From: Hyphomicrobiales bacterium
GTDB lineage: Bacteria; Pseudomonadota; Alphaproteobacteria; Rhizobiales; Beijerinckiaceae
Direction: 5' to 3'
Length of the DNA stretch: 64,000 bases
NCBI GenBank assembly: GCA_027484655.1
Contig: JAIXSM010000028.1
Span: 87,494-151,493 of the forward strand
Made by a program: the position numbers and the translations under genes. Of this stretch, positions 17,969 through 26,859 are shown in pieces. Position 1 is the stretch's first letter; each line of letters opens with the position of its first letter. The notes below the pieces were generated by a model. The model was not told where the DNA came from and made no database searches. It worked only from the letters and a program-made list of their open reading frames with translations.

Positions 17969-20515
17969 TCAGGCCGAATCGGTAGCTTGGGCGACCAGGA
18001 CGGTAGGATCTGCGTCGCTGACCTCGGCGAGCAGTGCGAGGAGTTGCTCCGCTTCCACGGGCTTGGGAATGAAAATGTCCATGCCAGAGCGCAAAGCTGC
18101 GTCCCTGTCGCTGGCCATAACCTGAGCCGTCAGCGCCGCGAGGACCGCCGTCCCGTGCGGCGCCGGCAACAGGCGAATTCTTCGGGCGGCTTCTATGCCG
18201 CCCATGACCGGCATCTGAAGGTCCAGCAGGATCAGATCGAAACGCTCGGCGGCGGCGGCCTTTATGGCCTCGCGCCCGTCCCCGGCCTCGCGCACCCTGT
18301 GTCCCGCCTTCTCCACCAGCACGCGAACGAGCTTGCGAGACGACGGCGCGTCGTCCGTGACGAGCACGTTGAGCTTGCGGGGAGAATCCGCCGCTTTTGC
18401 ATACTCCCGCATGGCGCGCGCGGGCTGCGGCGCGCTCGGCTCAAGGGGCAGCTCGAACCAGAACCTGGAGCCTGCGCCGTGTTTACTCTCGACGCCGATG
18501 GAGCCGCCCATCTTCTTGACCAGCCCGCTGGAGATCGCGAGGCCGAGCCCTGTGCCAGCCGCCCGAAGCTCGCCGGTGGCGTCACCCTGCTCAAACGGCT
18601 TGAAGAGCCGCTCCATCGCCTCCGGAGTAATGCCACGCCCGGTGTCTTCGATCACGAAACGTGCGACCGAACCAGCCTCGCTGTGCTGGAATTCAACACG
18701 AACCTCGATTCCACCCGTGTCGGTGAACTTGGCCGCGTTCCCCGCAATATTCAGCAGAACCTGATAGATGCGGGATGCGTCGCCAGTCAGCGAAGGCGGC
18801 ACGGACTCATCAATGATGCAACGCACCTCGATGGGCTTGCCGCCAATGAGAACGCCGAGCACGCTTTTCAGATGATCGATGAGTTCCCGCGGATCGAACG
18901 GGGCATTGTCAATGCTCACCCGGCCCGCTTCCAGTTGGGAGAATTCAAGCACATCGTTGACGATGCCCTTGAGATGGGACGCGGACTGGTCAACGACCTT
19001 CACAAAATCTCTCTGCTCTTCGTCGAGATCGGTGCGCGCGAGCAGGCGCGTGAATCCAAGCAATGCGTTGAGCGGCGTCCTGATTTCATGGCTCATGGCG
19101 GCAAGGAACGCGGACTTCGCCCGATCCGCCTGCATGGCCGCGTCAGCGAGCGTGCGCATTTCCTCCGCCTGCGCGGCGAGGGCGGACCGGCTCTGGATCA
19201 GCGTTTCCTCGCGCGCCTTCGCATCGGTTATGTCCGTGCGAATGCCGACAATCCCGCCCTCCGCCGTGCGCCGCTCGGACACCCGTAGCCAGGCGCCATG
19301 GGCAAGCTCCACCTCAAAGGCGCCGACAGGGTTACGATGGCGCGCCAGCTTCGCCTGAATCCACTGCTCCTCGTCGCCGACGACCTTCCATAAGCCGGCC
19401 CTCACGCCGAGGCGGCAAAATTCCTCGAAGGTCATGCCGATCTTGACGAAATTACCCTGCTTGGAATGAATGCGCCGGAAGGCTCCGTTCACAACCACCA
19501 GGCGATCCTGCGCATCGAACAGGGCGAACCCTTCTGGAATCGCCTCCACCGCATCGGACAGGCGCCGACGCGCCAGCAGCGCCTCTTCCTCCTGAACCCG
19601 CAACCGGAACGCGAGGTAGGACAACCACCCGCCCAGCATGGCGACCATGATGCAAACGCTGCTGGCGACCATGAGGTAGATCGCTCTCTCCGCGCGGATT
19701 CGCTCCTCCACGGCGGCGGCGGGGAACCCGCTGATCACCACAAGGGGAAAGGCGGACAAACGCGCGTAGGCGGCAAGCCGCGTCAACCCGTCAGAATCAT
19801 TGAACAGCAAACGCCCTGAGGGACCGGTCGCTCTCGAGATCACATCCAGCCGGGCCTTTTGGGACAGGAAGATACGCTCGGCGTTCCTTGAGCTGGTGCG
19901 GGGGAATCCATCGTTGCCCAGCAACTTCACGAAGTTACCCTCGCCCAGCGCGTTCGCGGCCCAGAACCTTTCGAAGTACAGCGGGTCGAGCGAGGCCACG
20001 AGGACGCCCACGAGCGTGCCGTCCGCGGACTCCACGGCCCGGGACAGCTGGATCGCCCAGCGTCCGGAGACACGCCCCAGCACAGGGCGCCCGACGAACA
20101 GGCCACTGACCTTACGGTCAAGATGCACGCGGATATGCTCCCGATCGGAAACGTCCGTGCGGTTGGGATCCGGACCCACGTGCGTCGCGAGGGTGCGGCC
20201 CTGCGCATCCACCATGGCGATCTGGACCAGGAGATCCATGGAGAGCGCGCCCACATGCACGAGGGATCTCAGCCGGTCCGGCGAGTTGTCGCGGGCGAGT
20301 TCGTAGGCTGTGAACCTCAGGTCTGCGTCAATGCTGCGGATAGTCCGCTCCACCTGCTCCGCAAAAACGCGCGCGGAATGGTCCGCCGACAGATACGCGC
20401 GATCAAGCTCGCGCCAGCGGCTCTCGGAGCTGATCCAGACAAACGCCGCCAGCGTGAGCGTGAGCAGGATGCCCGTCACGACCAGAATGTGAACAACTTC
20501 GCCAAATCGCTTCAT
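17969..20515 (-). CDS. hybrid sensor histidine kinase with Cache-like periplasmic sensor
   Basis: 848 aa from the ATG at 20515; no strong ribosome site, and the longer open frame upstream is not used. Order: membrane helix at about 8-30; periplasmic domain with REHIRVH, GRPVLGRVSGRW and GVLVASLDP, the pattern of PDC/dCache sensors; membrane helix at about 279-303; PAS-like domain (320-430); coiled coil; HisKA with phosphorylatable His476 in MSHEIRTPLN; HATPase with GTGLGLAI; C-terminal receiver with VTDDAPSSRK and LLDLQMPVMGG. It senses an external small molecule and probably starts a phosphorelay. No Hpt protein is seen in the window. Confidence 0.92.
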   Translation of the reverse strand: MKRFGEVVHILVVTGILLTLTLAAFVWISSESRWRELDRAYLSADHSARVFAEQVERTIRSIDADLRFTAYELARDNSPDRLRSLVHVGALSMDLLVQIAMVDAQGRTLATHVGPDPNRTDVSDREHIRVHLDRKVSGLFVGRPVLGRVSGRWAIQLSRAVESADGTLVGVLVASLDPLYFERFWAANALGEGNFVKLLGNDGFPRTSSRNAERIFLSQKARLDVISRATGPSGRLLFNDSDGLTRLAAYARLSAFPLVVISGFPAAAVEERIRAERAIYLMVASSVCIMVAMLGGWLSYLAFRLRVQEEEALLARRRLSDAVEAIPEGFALFDAQDRLVVVNGAFRRIHSKQGNFVKIGMTFEEFCRLGVRAGLWKVVGDEEQWIQAKLARHRNPVGAFEVELAHGAWLRVSERRTAEGGIVGIRTDITDAKAREETLIQSRSALAAQAEEMRTLADAAMQADRAKSAFLAAMSHEIRTPLNALLGFTRLLARTDLDEEQRDFVKVVDQSASHLKGIVNDVLEFSQLEAGRVSIDNAPFDPRELIDHLKSVLGVLIGGKPIEVRCIIDESVPPSLTGDASRIYQVLLNIAGNAAKFTDTGGIEVRVEFQHSEAGSVARFVIEDTGRGITPEAMERLFKPFEQGDATGELRAAGTGLGLAISSGLVKKMGGSIGVESKHGAGSRFWFELPLEPSAPQPARAMREYAKAADSPRKLNVLVTDDAPSSRKLVRVLVEKAGHRVREAGDGREAIKAAAAERFDLILLDLQMPVMGGIEAARRIRLLPAPHGTAVLAALTAQVMASDRDAALRSGMDIFIPKPVEAEQLLALLAEVSDADPTVLVAQATDSA

Positions 20516-21045
20516 GCGGTTACGGACGGCCCCGGGACAGCTCGGCAAGACATTACCGAAAATGTCGCCTGTTAAGCAAATGGTAATCTTGGGTGTTTCA
20601 CAGCTTGCCACTGGCCCGGCCCAGATCAAGACGCCCAGGCAAGCGCAGCCACGGCCGGCTTCAGCCGCGACGTGATGCTCGTCAGGCCACCACATGCCCG
20701 GCGTGGTCGTTCTCCGCTGCGCGGCGCCAGATGCTGAAGCGTTTATACTTTTACGCGCAATATCATGACGCCGGCTAACGAAACGTCATAACATTCAATG
20801 AGCCCGACAAACGAGAAGCGCGCGCACAACGGGCGTTTTTCAATCTTGACGCACATCAATGTCGGCGGCTCAAAAATGGGATGAACAAAACAGTATCTGA
20901 ACTATAAAAAACATAGGATCATCTCGCATCCGTCGCTGCGAGCGGCGGACGCTGTATGGGTCAGAGGTGGTGATGCGAGCTTGCCAGCAGCCCCGCTTGT
21001 CAGACGGCTCAGCAGTTGAGCCTTCCTCCGCGGGACGGAAGTAAG
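20516..21045. promoter_or_regulatory. divergent intergenic region of two sensor kinase genes
   Basis: 530 bp with no convincing gene, somewhat AT-richer than its flanks near 20750-20930. It contains TTGACGCACATCAA at 20846-20859, a near-perfect FNR/FixK-type dyad (TTGA(T/C)-N4-ATCAA), about 190 bp before the HWE kinase start and 330 bp before the hybrid kinase start. Nothing else stands out. Confidence 0.5.
20846..20859. promoter_or_regulatory. candidate FNR/FixK-type operator
   Basis: TTGAC-GCAC-ATCAA matches the established FNR/FixK family half-sites in both arms except one base. Its distance to the HWE kinase ATG (about 190 bp) leaves room for a 5' untranslated region, or it may be a chance match in 530 bp. 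Confidence 0.4.
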
Positions 21046-23508
21046 ATGTCGCTCGAACCGCAGGGCCTGAGTGTGGCGTCGTTTGCGAAGAGCCCGAGGT
21101 CCGGCCTTTCGATCCGAATGCATCTCACGCTGCTAATTGTGCTCGTGTGCCTGCCAAGCCTCGCCATATCCGTGATCCTGCTGCTGACCTTCGCCATGGA
21201 CCGCCGCCTGGAGGCCGAGACCAGGACCGTGCAGCTTGCCACCGATCTCGCTGCTGACATTTCCAGCGAGCTTGAACGCTCCATCACGATCCTGCGCATC
21301 CTTTCAACCGCCTCCAGCCTCAGCGAAGGGGATTTTGCCGACTTCAGCCAGCAGGCGCGACGCGCGCTCGAATCCGGGAAGCGCGCCATTATTCTGGTCG
21401 CACAAACAGGAGAAATCCTTGCGGACGCCTCGGCGTTGTCGAGCGAGCCGCGGGGCGCCTATACCCCGAGGCTTGCGCTCCAGGCCGCCCTCGCAACCGA
21501 CAGGCCGTATGTTACAGACCTCAAACTGAGCGCGACCAGCGGAGCCCCGGTTATAGACATCCTGCTGCCCGTGACGACGCGCAACGGCGCCCGCTACGCC
21601 GTCGTCATGTCGCTGCCGGTGGATGAGATCCAGCGACGCCTGCGCGAAAAAAGCGTCGGCGCCCGCGACTGGATCACCGAAGTTTACGACCAGAACAGAA
21701 AGCTCATCGCGCGCTCGCGGGACCATGAGGCCTTCGTCGGGCGGTCCTCGGGCTCCGAGCCGCGCCTCGCCGGCCACCCCGACCGGCTCGCGTACTACAC
21801 ACGCAGCCTTGACGGACGCATGATCGTGCAAGCCGTGGATCGCACCCGCCTCGCCGAATGGACTGTCAGCGCATCCGTCACGCAGGACTTCATAACCAGC
21901 TTTGTGTGGAGCGCTATCTGGAAACTGGCTCTCGTGATCCTGCTCATGATCGGCCTCGCCGCGCTTCTGGTTCGCTCCTATGCGCAGTTTCTCGAAGCCG
22001 CTTTTGCAAACATCGCCTCTGGGCGACCCAACGGCTTCGGCGCCCGCCTTGTGAAGGAAGCCGGCGTGGCGGCGGAAGCGATGGCGGTCGGCTTCGCGGC
22101 GCTGCGCTTTTCCCAGCATTCTCAGGCCGCGGCCATGGACGTGGCGGGCCTCGCCACATGGGGATGGAACGAACGTCGCAAGGACTGGCTCTGGTCGCCG
22201 GAAGCCAGAAGCATCCTCGGGGTGGACGGGAGCGCGCTGATGGACACGGCAAGCTTCGAAGCGATGCTCCATCCAGACGACCGCGCCGAGCATCGCCGCC
22301 GCTGGGACGAGGCTCTGAACCACACCGGCGTTTACGCTTTCGAATATCGCATTCGCAGACCTGGCGACGGGAAGACGCGCTGGATCCAGTCGCGCGCGCG
22401 CGCCGAGCGCATCAAGGGAAAACCGGATCTCATGATCGGAGCCCTTCGCGACGTGACAGATGAGGTGAACGCAAAGCTGGAGCGAAGCGCCAGTGAGGAG
22501 CGCTTGCGCATTGCGCTTGAAACAGCGGAGGCCGGCGTGTGGTCTTTCGACCTGGTGAGCGGCGCCCCGGAGTGGGATACGCAATCATGCGCGCTGTTTG
22601 GCTGCGCTCCAGGTCAATCCCCGCCCGAACTCGCGCAATGGCTTGAGAAGATCCTTTCGCCCGAGAGCAGAGCGGAAGTGGAGACGCTCATGCGCGCGGA
22701 GATCGACGCGCAAGCCATCACCACAGAATTGCAGGTGAGGGCTGGAGGGCCGCGCAACCGATGGCTGATGAGCAGTGTTCGCATCAAGCCCGGGAAGGAG
22801 GGCGAGCCGCCGCGCTTGCTGGGTTTGTCGATCGACATAACCGCGCGACGCCATCACGAACAGCACATCGCCCTGCTGATGCGGGAGGTGAACCATCGGG
22901 CGAAGAACATGCTCGCCGTCGTCACGTCCATTGCACGACAGACGGCTCGCACAAACAAGGAAGACTACATCCCGGCGCTCGTTGAGCGCATTCGCGCACT
23001 TTCCTACCTGCAAGACCTGCTTGTGAACAACGAATATGCCGGCGTGCAGATGGCCGATCTTGTGAACGCGCAGTTGAAGCCTTTCGGAAAGGAACCCGAC
23101 CGCATCGACGCGTCAGGACCGCCTCTCCTGCTCACCTCCGCCGCCGCGCAGGCCATCGGTCTTGCGCTCCATGAGCTGGCGACGAATGCGATCAAGTACG
23201 GATCTCTCTCCGTGGAACAGGGAGCGCTTGAAATCCGCTGGTGGCTTGAGGGCGACCGCGCCGGGATCAGTTGGCGCGAGACCGACGGCCCGCAGACCAG
23301 GCCGGAGCCGCGCCGCGGCTTTGGCGCCACTGTCATCACATCACTCGTCGAGTTCGCGACCAGTGGCGTCGTATCCCTCCGGTTTCCAAGCAGCGGTTGC
23401 GAGTGGGAGCTGACATGCTCCCTTCAGTCGCTCACAGGACCAGCGGACCCGGCGCTCAACCGAAAGCTGAGCGGGGTGAAACACTCATTGGCGAGTCATG
23501 CGCGATGA
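21046..23508 (+). CDS. membrane-bound HWE/HisKA_2-type sensor histidine kinase
   Basis: 820 aa from the ATG at 21046 (GGAAG upstream); a TTG ten codons earlier is a less likely start. Short cytoplasmic N-terminus, membrane helix around HLTLLIVLVCLPSLAISVI, a periplasmic sensor domain of about 240 residues, a second helix around LALVILLMIGLAALLV, two PAS-like domains with PAC-type ends (RWIQSRARAER and GLSIDITARR), then the kinase core LMREVNHRAKNMLAVV with the conserved His, and a compact ATPase ending near WELTC. HWE/HisKA_2 kinases are common in Alphaproteobacteria, often in light or general stress response. No partner regulator is adjacent. Confidence 0.92.
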   Translation: MSLEPQGLSVASFAKSPRSGLSIRMHLTLLIVLVCLPSLAISVILLLTFAMDRRLEAETRTVQLATDLAADISSELERSITILRILSTASSLSEGDFADFSQQARRALESGKRAIILVAQTGEILADASALSSEPRGAYTPRLALQAALATDRPYVTDLKLSATSGAPVIDILLPVTTRNGARYAVVMSLPVDEIQRRLREKSVGARDWITEVYDQNRKLIARSRDHEAFVGRSSGSEPRLAGHPDRLAYYTRSLDGRMIVQAVDRTRLAEWTVSASVTQDFITSFVWSAIWKLALVILLMIGLAALLVRSYAQFLEAAFANIASGRPNGFGARLVKEAGVAAEAMAVGFAALRFSQHSQAAAMDVAGLATWGWNERRKDWLWSPEARSILGVDGSALMDTASFEAMLHPDDRAEHRRRWDEALNHTGVYAFEYRIRRPGDGKTRWIQSRARAERIKGKPDLMIGALRDVTDEVNAKLERSASEERLRIALETAEAGVWSFDLVSGAPEWDTQSCALFGCAPGQSPPELAQWLEKILSPESRAEVETLMRAEIDAQAITTELQVRAGGPRNRWLMSSVRIKPGKEGEPPRLLGLSIDITARRHHEQHIALLMREVNHRAKNMLAVVTSIARQTARTNKEDYIPALVERIRALSYLQDLLVNNEYAGVQMADLVNAQLKPFGKEPDRIDASGPPLLLTSAAAQAIGLALHELATNAIKYGSLSVEQGALEIRWWLEGDRAGISWRETDGPQTRPEPRRGFGATVITSLVEFATSGVVSLRFPSSGCEWELTCSLQSLTGPADPALNRKLSGVKHSLASHAR

Positions 23509-23544
23509 GTGAGAAGGCCTGCGCGAACGCGCGCAGGCGCTCCG

Positions 23545-25188
23545 TCAGGTGAAGTCGTAACCTTCCTTCACCATGAATTCGAGCAGGAACGGCCGGCCCT
23601 TCTCGGTGACGGCGACGGCCTCCTCGATACCAGCGCGAATATGCTCTGGCCTGTCGACGCGCAGCGAGTCAACGTTGAGAGCTTCGGCGAGCTTCGCGTA
23701 GTTTCCACCGACGTCAATCGCGTTGTACTTGGCGATGGATGTCTCCATCACATGGCGCTCCGCCGCCATGACAGCATTGTTGAACACGATGGTCAGGGTG
23801 GCGATGCCATTGCGCGCCGCGGTCTCGATGTCCATGCCCGTCATGCCGACGGCGGCGTCGCCCATCACGTTGATGCAGAGCTTCTCCGGCGCCGCAAGCT
23901 TGGCGCCCATGGCGATGCCAAGGCCGTAGCCAAGCTGGGTGGACTTGCCCCAACCCATATACGAACCTGCCGTGGTTGTTTCCCAGAACGGCAGAAGCTG
24001 CTTGCGCGGGCTTCCCGAGTCATGGGTGATGATGACGTTGTCGCGATCGACAGCGCTCATCAATTCCCTGATGACGCGATACTGGTTGATCGGAACCTCA
24101 TCTGATTCAAGCTGGCGCGCCCAGTCTCCCAGCCATTCGCGCTTGATCGCGGCCACCTCATCCGCAAGGTCGCGAAGGCGGGCGTCATCACGCTTGCCGC
24201 CATGTCGCGCGATCCCGTCGATCAGCGCGGCGATCACGAGGCCTGCATCGCCGACAAGCGCCTGCGCCGCAGGGATATCCTTGTTCACGTCATTGGCGTC
24301 GTTTGTCGAGTGGATCACCGTCTTTCCAAAGGGCAATTCCGGGCCGAACGGCGTGCTCGTGAGGCTCGATCCAATGGCCAGCACCACGTCGGCCTCGGCC
24401 ATGAACCTGGTGAACATGCGCGGCTGGGATCGGGTCGAGGCGCCAAGCGAGAGCGGGTGGGCGTCCGGCAAGGCGCTCTTGCCCGGATTGGTGCAGGCCA
24501 CGGGCGCCGGGATCATGCGCGCAAGCTCCGCAAGCGCGTCGCTGGCGCCTGCATAAAGAACGCCCTGCCCCGCCCAGATCACCGGCCGCTTCGCGGCGAG
24601 CAGAAGCCTGACCGCGGCCGTCACATCTTCGGGCGCCGGCGCCACACGCACGGGCGCGACGGACGTGTAGTTGAGCGGCCCCTCGAAGGGCGCCTCGAAG
24701 ACATCCGCGGGGATCTCCAGCAGCACAGGCCCGCCCTTGCCGCTGCGCATCGCGTGGTAGGCCCGGCGCATGAGCGTCGGCAGCTCCTGCGTTGAGTGGG
24801 CCATCGCTGCCCATTTGGTGACGGGGCGAAACACATCGGCGGCGCGGAACGTGGGTTGGCTGTATTGCCGGTTCAAACCGTATCCCGACGGGATCACGAG
24901 CAGCGGCACATTTTCAGTGTAGGCCTGCGCCACACCGGGGAACGCGTTCTCGATGCCGGGGCCCTGCTGGGCCGCGAACACGCCATTCTGAAGGCCGCGA
25001 CGCACGCGCGAAAAACCGTCAGCGAGCCCGACGCCGACCCGCTCCTGCCGGCAAATAACAGGTCGAATGTCCTTCTGCGCGCAGGCGTCGATCAATGGAT
25101 TGCGCGGATAACAGGACAGAAACTCGGTTCCCTCCCGCTTCAGAATCTCCGCAACCACATCGGCGCCGTTCATCTTGCCGTCGCTCAA
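23545..25188 (-). CDS. thiamine-diphosphate-dependent enzyme, acetolactate synthase-like
   Basis: 547 aa if started at the TTG at 25188, which has GGGAGAA at a good distance. The ATG at 25173, five codons later, is the alternative and has no clear site. Three ThDP domains are visible: N-terminal with catalytic Glu in CRQERVGVGLADG, a middle domain from about 190, and C-terminal with MGDAAVGMTGMDIETA...NN, the ThDP/Mg motif. Relatives include acetolactate synthase, benzoylformate and oxalyl-CoA decarboxylases and many uncharacterised oxidases; the specific reaction cannot be told. It is not the biosynthetic IlvB, which is at 46689. Followed on the same strand by nothing; preceded by the AraC gene. 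Confidence 0.88.
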   Translation of the reverse strand: MSDGKMNGADVVAEILKREGTEFLSCYPRNPLIDACAQKDIRPVICRQERVGVGLADGFSRVRRGLQNGVFAAQQGPGIENAFPGVAQAYTENVPLLVIPSGYGLNRQYSQPTFRAADVFRPVTKWAAMAHSTQELPTLMRRAYHAMRSGKGGPVLLEIPADVFEAPFEGPLNYTSVAPVRVAPAPEDVTAAVRLLLAAKRPVIWAGQGVLYAGASDALAELARMIPAPVACTNPGKSALPDAHPLSLGASTRSQPRMFTRFMAEADVVLAIGSSLTSTPFGPELPFGKTVIHSTNDANDVNKDIPAAQALVGDAGLVIAALIDGIARHGGKRDDARLRDLADEVAAIKREWLGDWARQLESDEVPINQYRVIRELMSAVDRDNVIITHDSGSPRKQLLPFWETTTAGSYMGWGKSTQLGYGLGIAMGAKLAAPEKLCINVMGDAAVGMTGMDIETAARNGIATLTIVFNNAVMAAERHVMETSIAKYNAIDVGGNYAKLAEALNVDSLRVDRPEHIRAGIEEAVAVTEKGRPFLLEFMVKEGYDFT

Positions 25189-25357
25189 GCACGTTCTCCC
25201 TGAATGTTTCTGCGCTTCCCGCGCGCCTATTCTGCTGCACAAACCGGGTCGCTGGCCAGTCTGGCGCGGTCGAACCGGGCGGATTCGCCACCCGCCGGTA
25301 CGAGGGGCGGCCGAGGCGTCGCGCGGCCGTGACTGAAGACGGCGAGCATGGCGGAGG

Positions 25358-26341
25358 TCAGTCGCCCGTCGCACCGGCGTTCAGCCTTACACTGGATCGC
25401 TCCGCGCCTGGAAGCACGCCGAAGAACTCCTTGTAGTAGGCAGTAAACCGTCCAAGATGTTCAAACTCATGCCGAAGCGCGACCTCCGTTACGGAAAACG
25501 TCGTTTCCCGCAGGGCCTTGCGCGCCTGATGAAGTCGCACGCAGCGCTTGAGATGAGTGAAGCTCAGGCCGAAGGTCTTGCTGACAGCCAGTTGGATGTA
25601 GCGCCGGGAGCAGACAAACCGAAGTGCAAGCGAATCGAGGTTGATCCTGTCGCCCGGCGTGATCGGCCCCGCCCACAGGATCTCCTCTATGTCGCGCGCG
25701 AGAGCGTTGAGGCTCCTGGTCGGCCGGTCGATCTCCACATGCGGGACGTGCGCGCTCTCGGCGATCAGCGCGCCGACAACCCCTGAGAGGTTGTCACGAA
25801 GGCCCTGCTGTTCATCCGGGCCAAAAGCGCCCTCTCTCGCACGTTGGATTGAACCGCGAATAAGGGATTCCAGAGCCGCGGACTGGCTGGAGAAAGGCGT
25901 GATCAGAGGCCGGTTTTCGCCATCGGCTGGAAATCTGCCATTCAGAAGCTCCGCCGCCGACCGGGAGATGATATTGCCGACAAAACGCTCGGTAGCATTG
26001 AACGTGAACGCTGACGCCGGGGAGCCGCCGGCCGCATCGAATGCCGAACCATTGCAGGAGATGACCTGCAGTCCGCCGTCAGCGGCGGCCCCGAAGACAC
26101 GGTGCTTTTCAAGCTGCAGGAGAGCGATCTGGAGACGCCCCTCGCTGATGGCGCCATTGATCCGGATTGAGCCGGCGTGAAGATGAGTTTCTTCGAGAGA
26201 GAGATCCTCGCCAAGGCTGAGTGTGTGTTTTGTGAAGCGCAGCGCGCCCGGCCTGATCGCGTAGTGGCGCCTCTCCCATCCATCAGGATGCAAGGCGCCC
26301 TCTCCATCCGCCTCGGTCCTTGTTGAAAATCGGGGGTACAC
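25358..26341 (-). CDS. AraC-family transcriptional regulator
   Basis: 327 aa from the GTG at 26341, preceded by GAGGAG. N-terminal effector-binding part, then a C-terminal double helix-turn-helix: LALRFVCSRRYIQLAVSKTFG as first HTH and VTEVALRHEFEHLGRFTAYYKEFFG, the conserved AraC signature. Likely activator of the adjacent same-strand thiamine-diphosphate enzyme gene (170 bp downstream) and possibly of itself. The inducer is unknown. Confidence 0.9.
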   Translation of the reverse strand: MYPRFSTRTEADGEGALHPDGWERRHYAIRPGALRFTKHTLSLGEDLSLEETHLHAGSIRINGAISEGRLQIALLQLEKHRVFGAAADGGLQVISCNGSAFDAAGGSPASAFTFNATERFVGNIISRSAAELLNGRFPADGENRPLITPFSSQSAALESLIRGSIQRAREGAFGPDEQQGLRDNLSGVVGALIAESAHVPHVEIDRPTRSLNALARDIEEILWAGPITPGDRINLDSLALRFVCSRRYIQLAVSKTFGLSFTHLKRCVRLHQARKALRETTFSVTEVALRHEFEHLGRFTAYYKEFFGVLPGAERSSVRLNAGATGD

Positions 26342-26725
26342 CGCAAACTCCTCAGGCTTCTGTGCGCCTGTTCAGGACCGATCTGCGGCGATTTTCATCT
26401 CTCAAGACCCGAGACGCAAGCTAAACGTTGTTCAAATGTTCCCACAACTTCACGCCAGATCCTCTCCCAAAAGTCGGCGACGGGGAGAGGAGCGTGTGAG
26501 CAGGACCGTTACTTTACAGCTTCATTGTGGATCTTAATTTACTGCCTGAAAGAAAGGCGATCTCGTCGATGGAAGGGAATTGAGAACGCGCGCGACGTTA
26601 TCAACGCGCGCAAAAATTTGGAGGTATAACGCGGCAATGCGGCGAACAAAGTCGAAGAGGCCAGCGCCCCTCAAACTCGTGGGAAACCAGAGCGGAGATC
26701 GCACATTGCCGTTGAGTGTGATCCG
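26342..26725. other. non-coding gap left of the integrated element
   Basis: 384 bp between the AraC gene and the left attachment repeat. It would contain the AraC promoter. A GCGCGC-flanked inverted pair near 26585-26608 is the only structure seen. No convincing reading frame. Confidence 0.4.
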
Positions 26726-26776
26726 TTCGATGGTGGGCGCACTAGGGCTCGAACCTAGGACCCGCTGATTAAGAGT
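26726..26776. repeat. left attachment site (attL), 51-bp copy of tRNA-Lys 3' part
   Basis: Identical over 51 bp to 33854-33904, the 3' half of the tRNA-Lys gene including the anticodon-stem side, T arm, acceptor strand and CCA. It stops at the anticodon region, so this copy is not a functional tRNA. Position just outside the integrase gene fits the end of an element inserted by tyrosine recombination. Confidence 0.92.
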
Positions 26777-26814
26777 TACTCGCGAAGTATTTTCTTTCAA
26801 TCGGTTAGATAGCC

Positions 26815-26834
26815 GTTTATAGATTCGGTTTATA
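26815..26834. other. candidate integrase arm-type sites, left end
   Basis: Two GTTTATA heptamers start 13 bp apart at 26815 and 26828, followed by CCTTTTCC. A similar pair followed by CTTTTCC lies at 33773-33789 just inside the right attachment site. Paired repeats inside both ends of an element are the usual arm-site arrangement of tyrosine integrases. Confidence 0.5.
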
Positions 26835-26859
26835 CCTTTTCCAAAATCAGCGGTTCCAA

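Noticed and set aside
23545..25188. Second biosynthetic acetolactate synthase
   Set aside because: It has the ThDP fold but no small subunit beside it, and its neighbour is an AraC regulator; a catabolic or other ThDP enzyme is more likely.
26733..26776. Second tRNA-Lys gene
   Set aside because: Only the 3' part is present; D arm and 5' acceptor strand are missing. It is the attachment-site copy.
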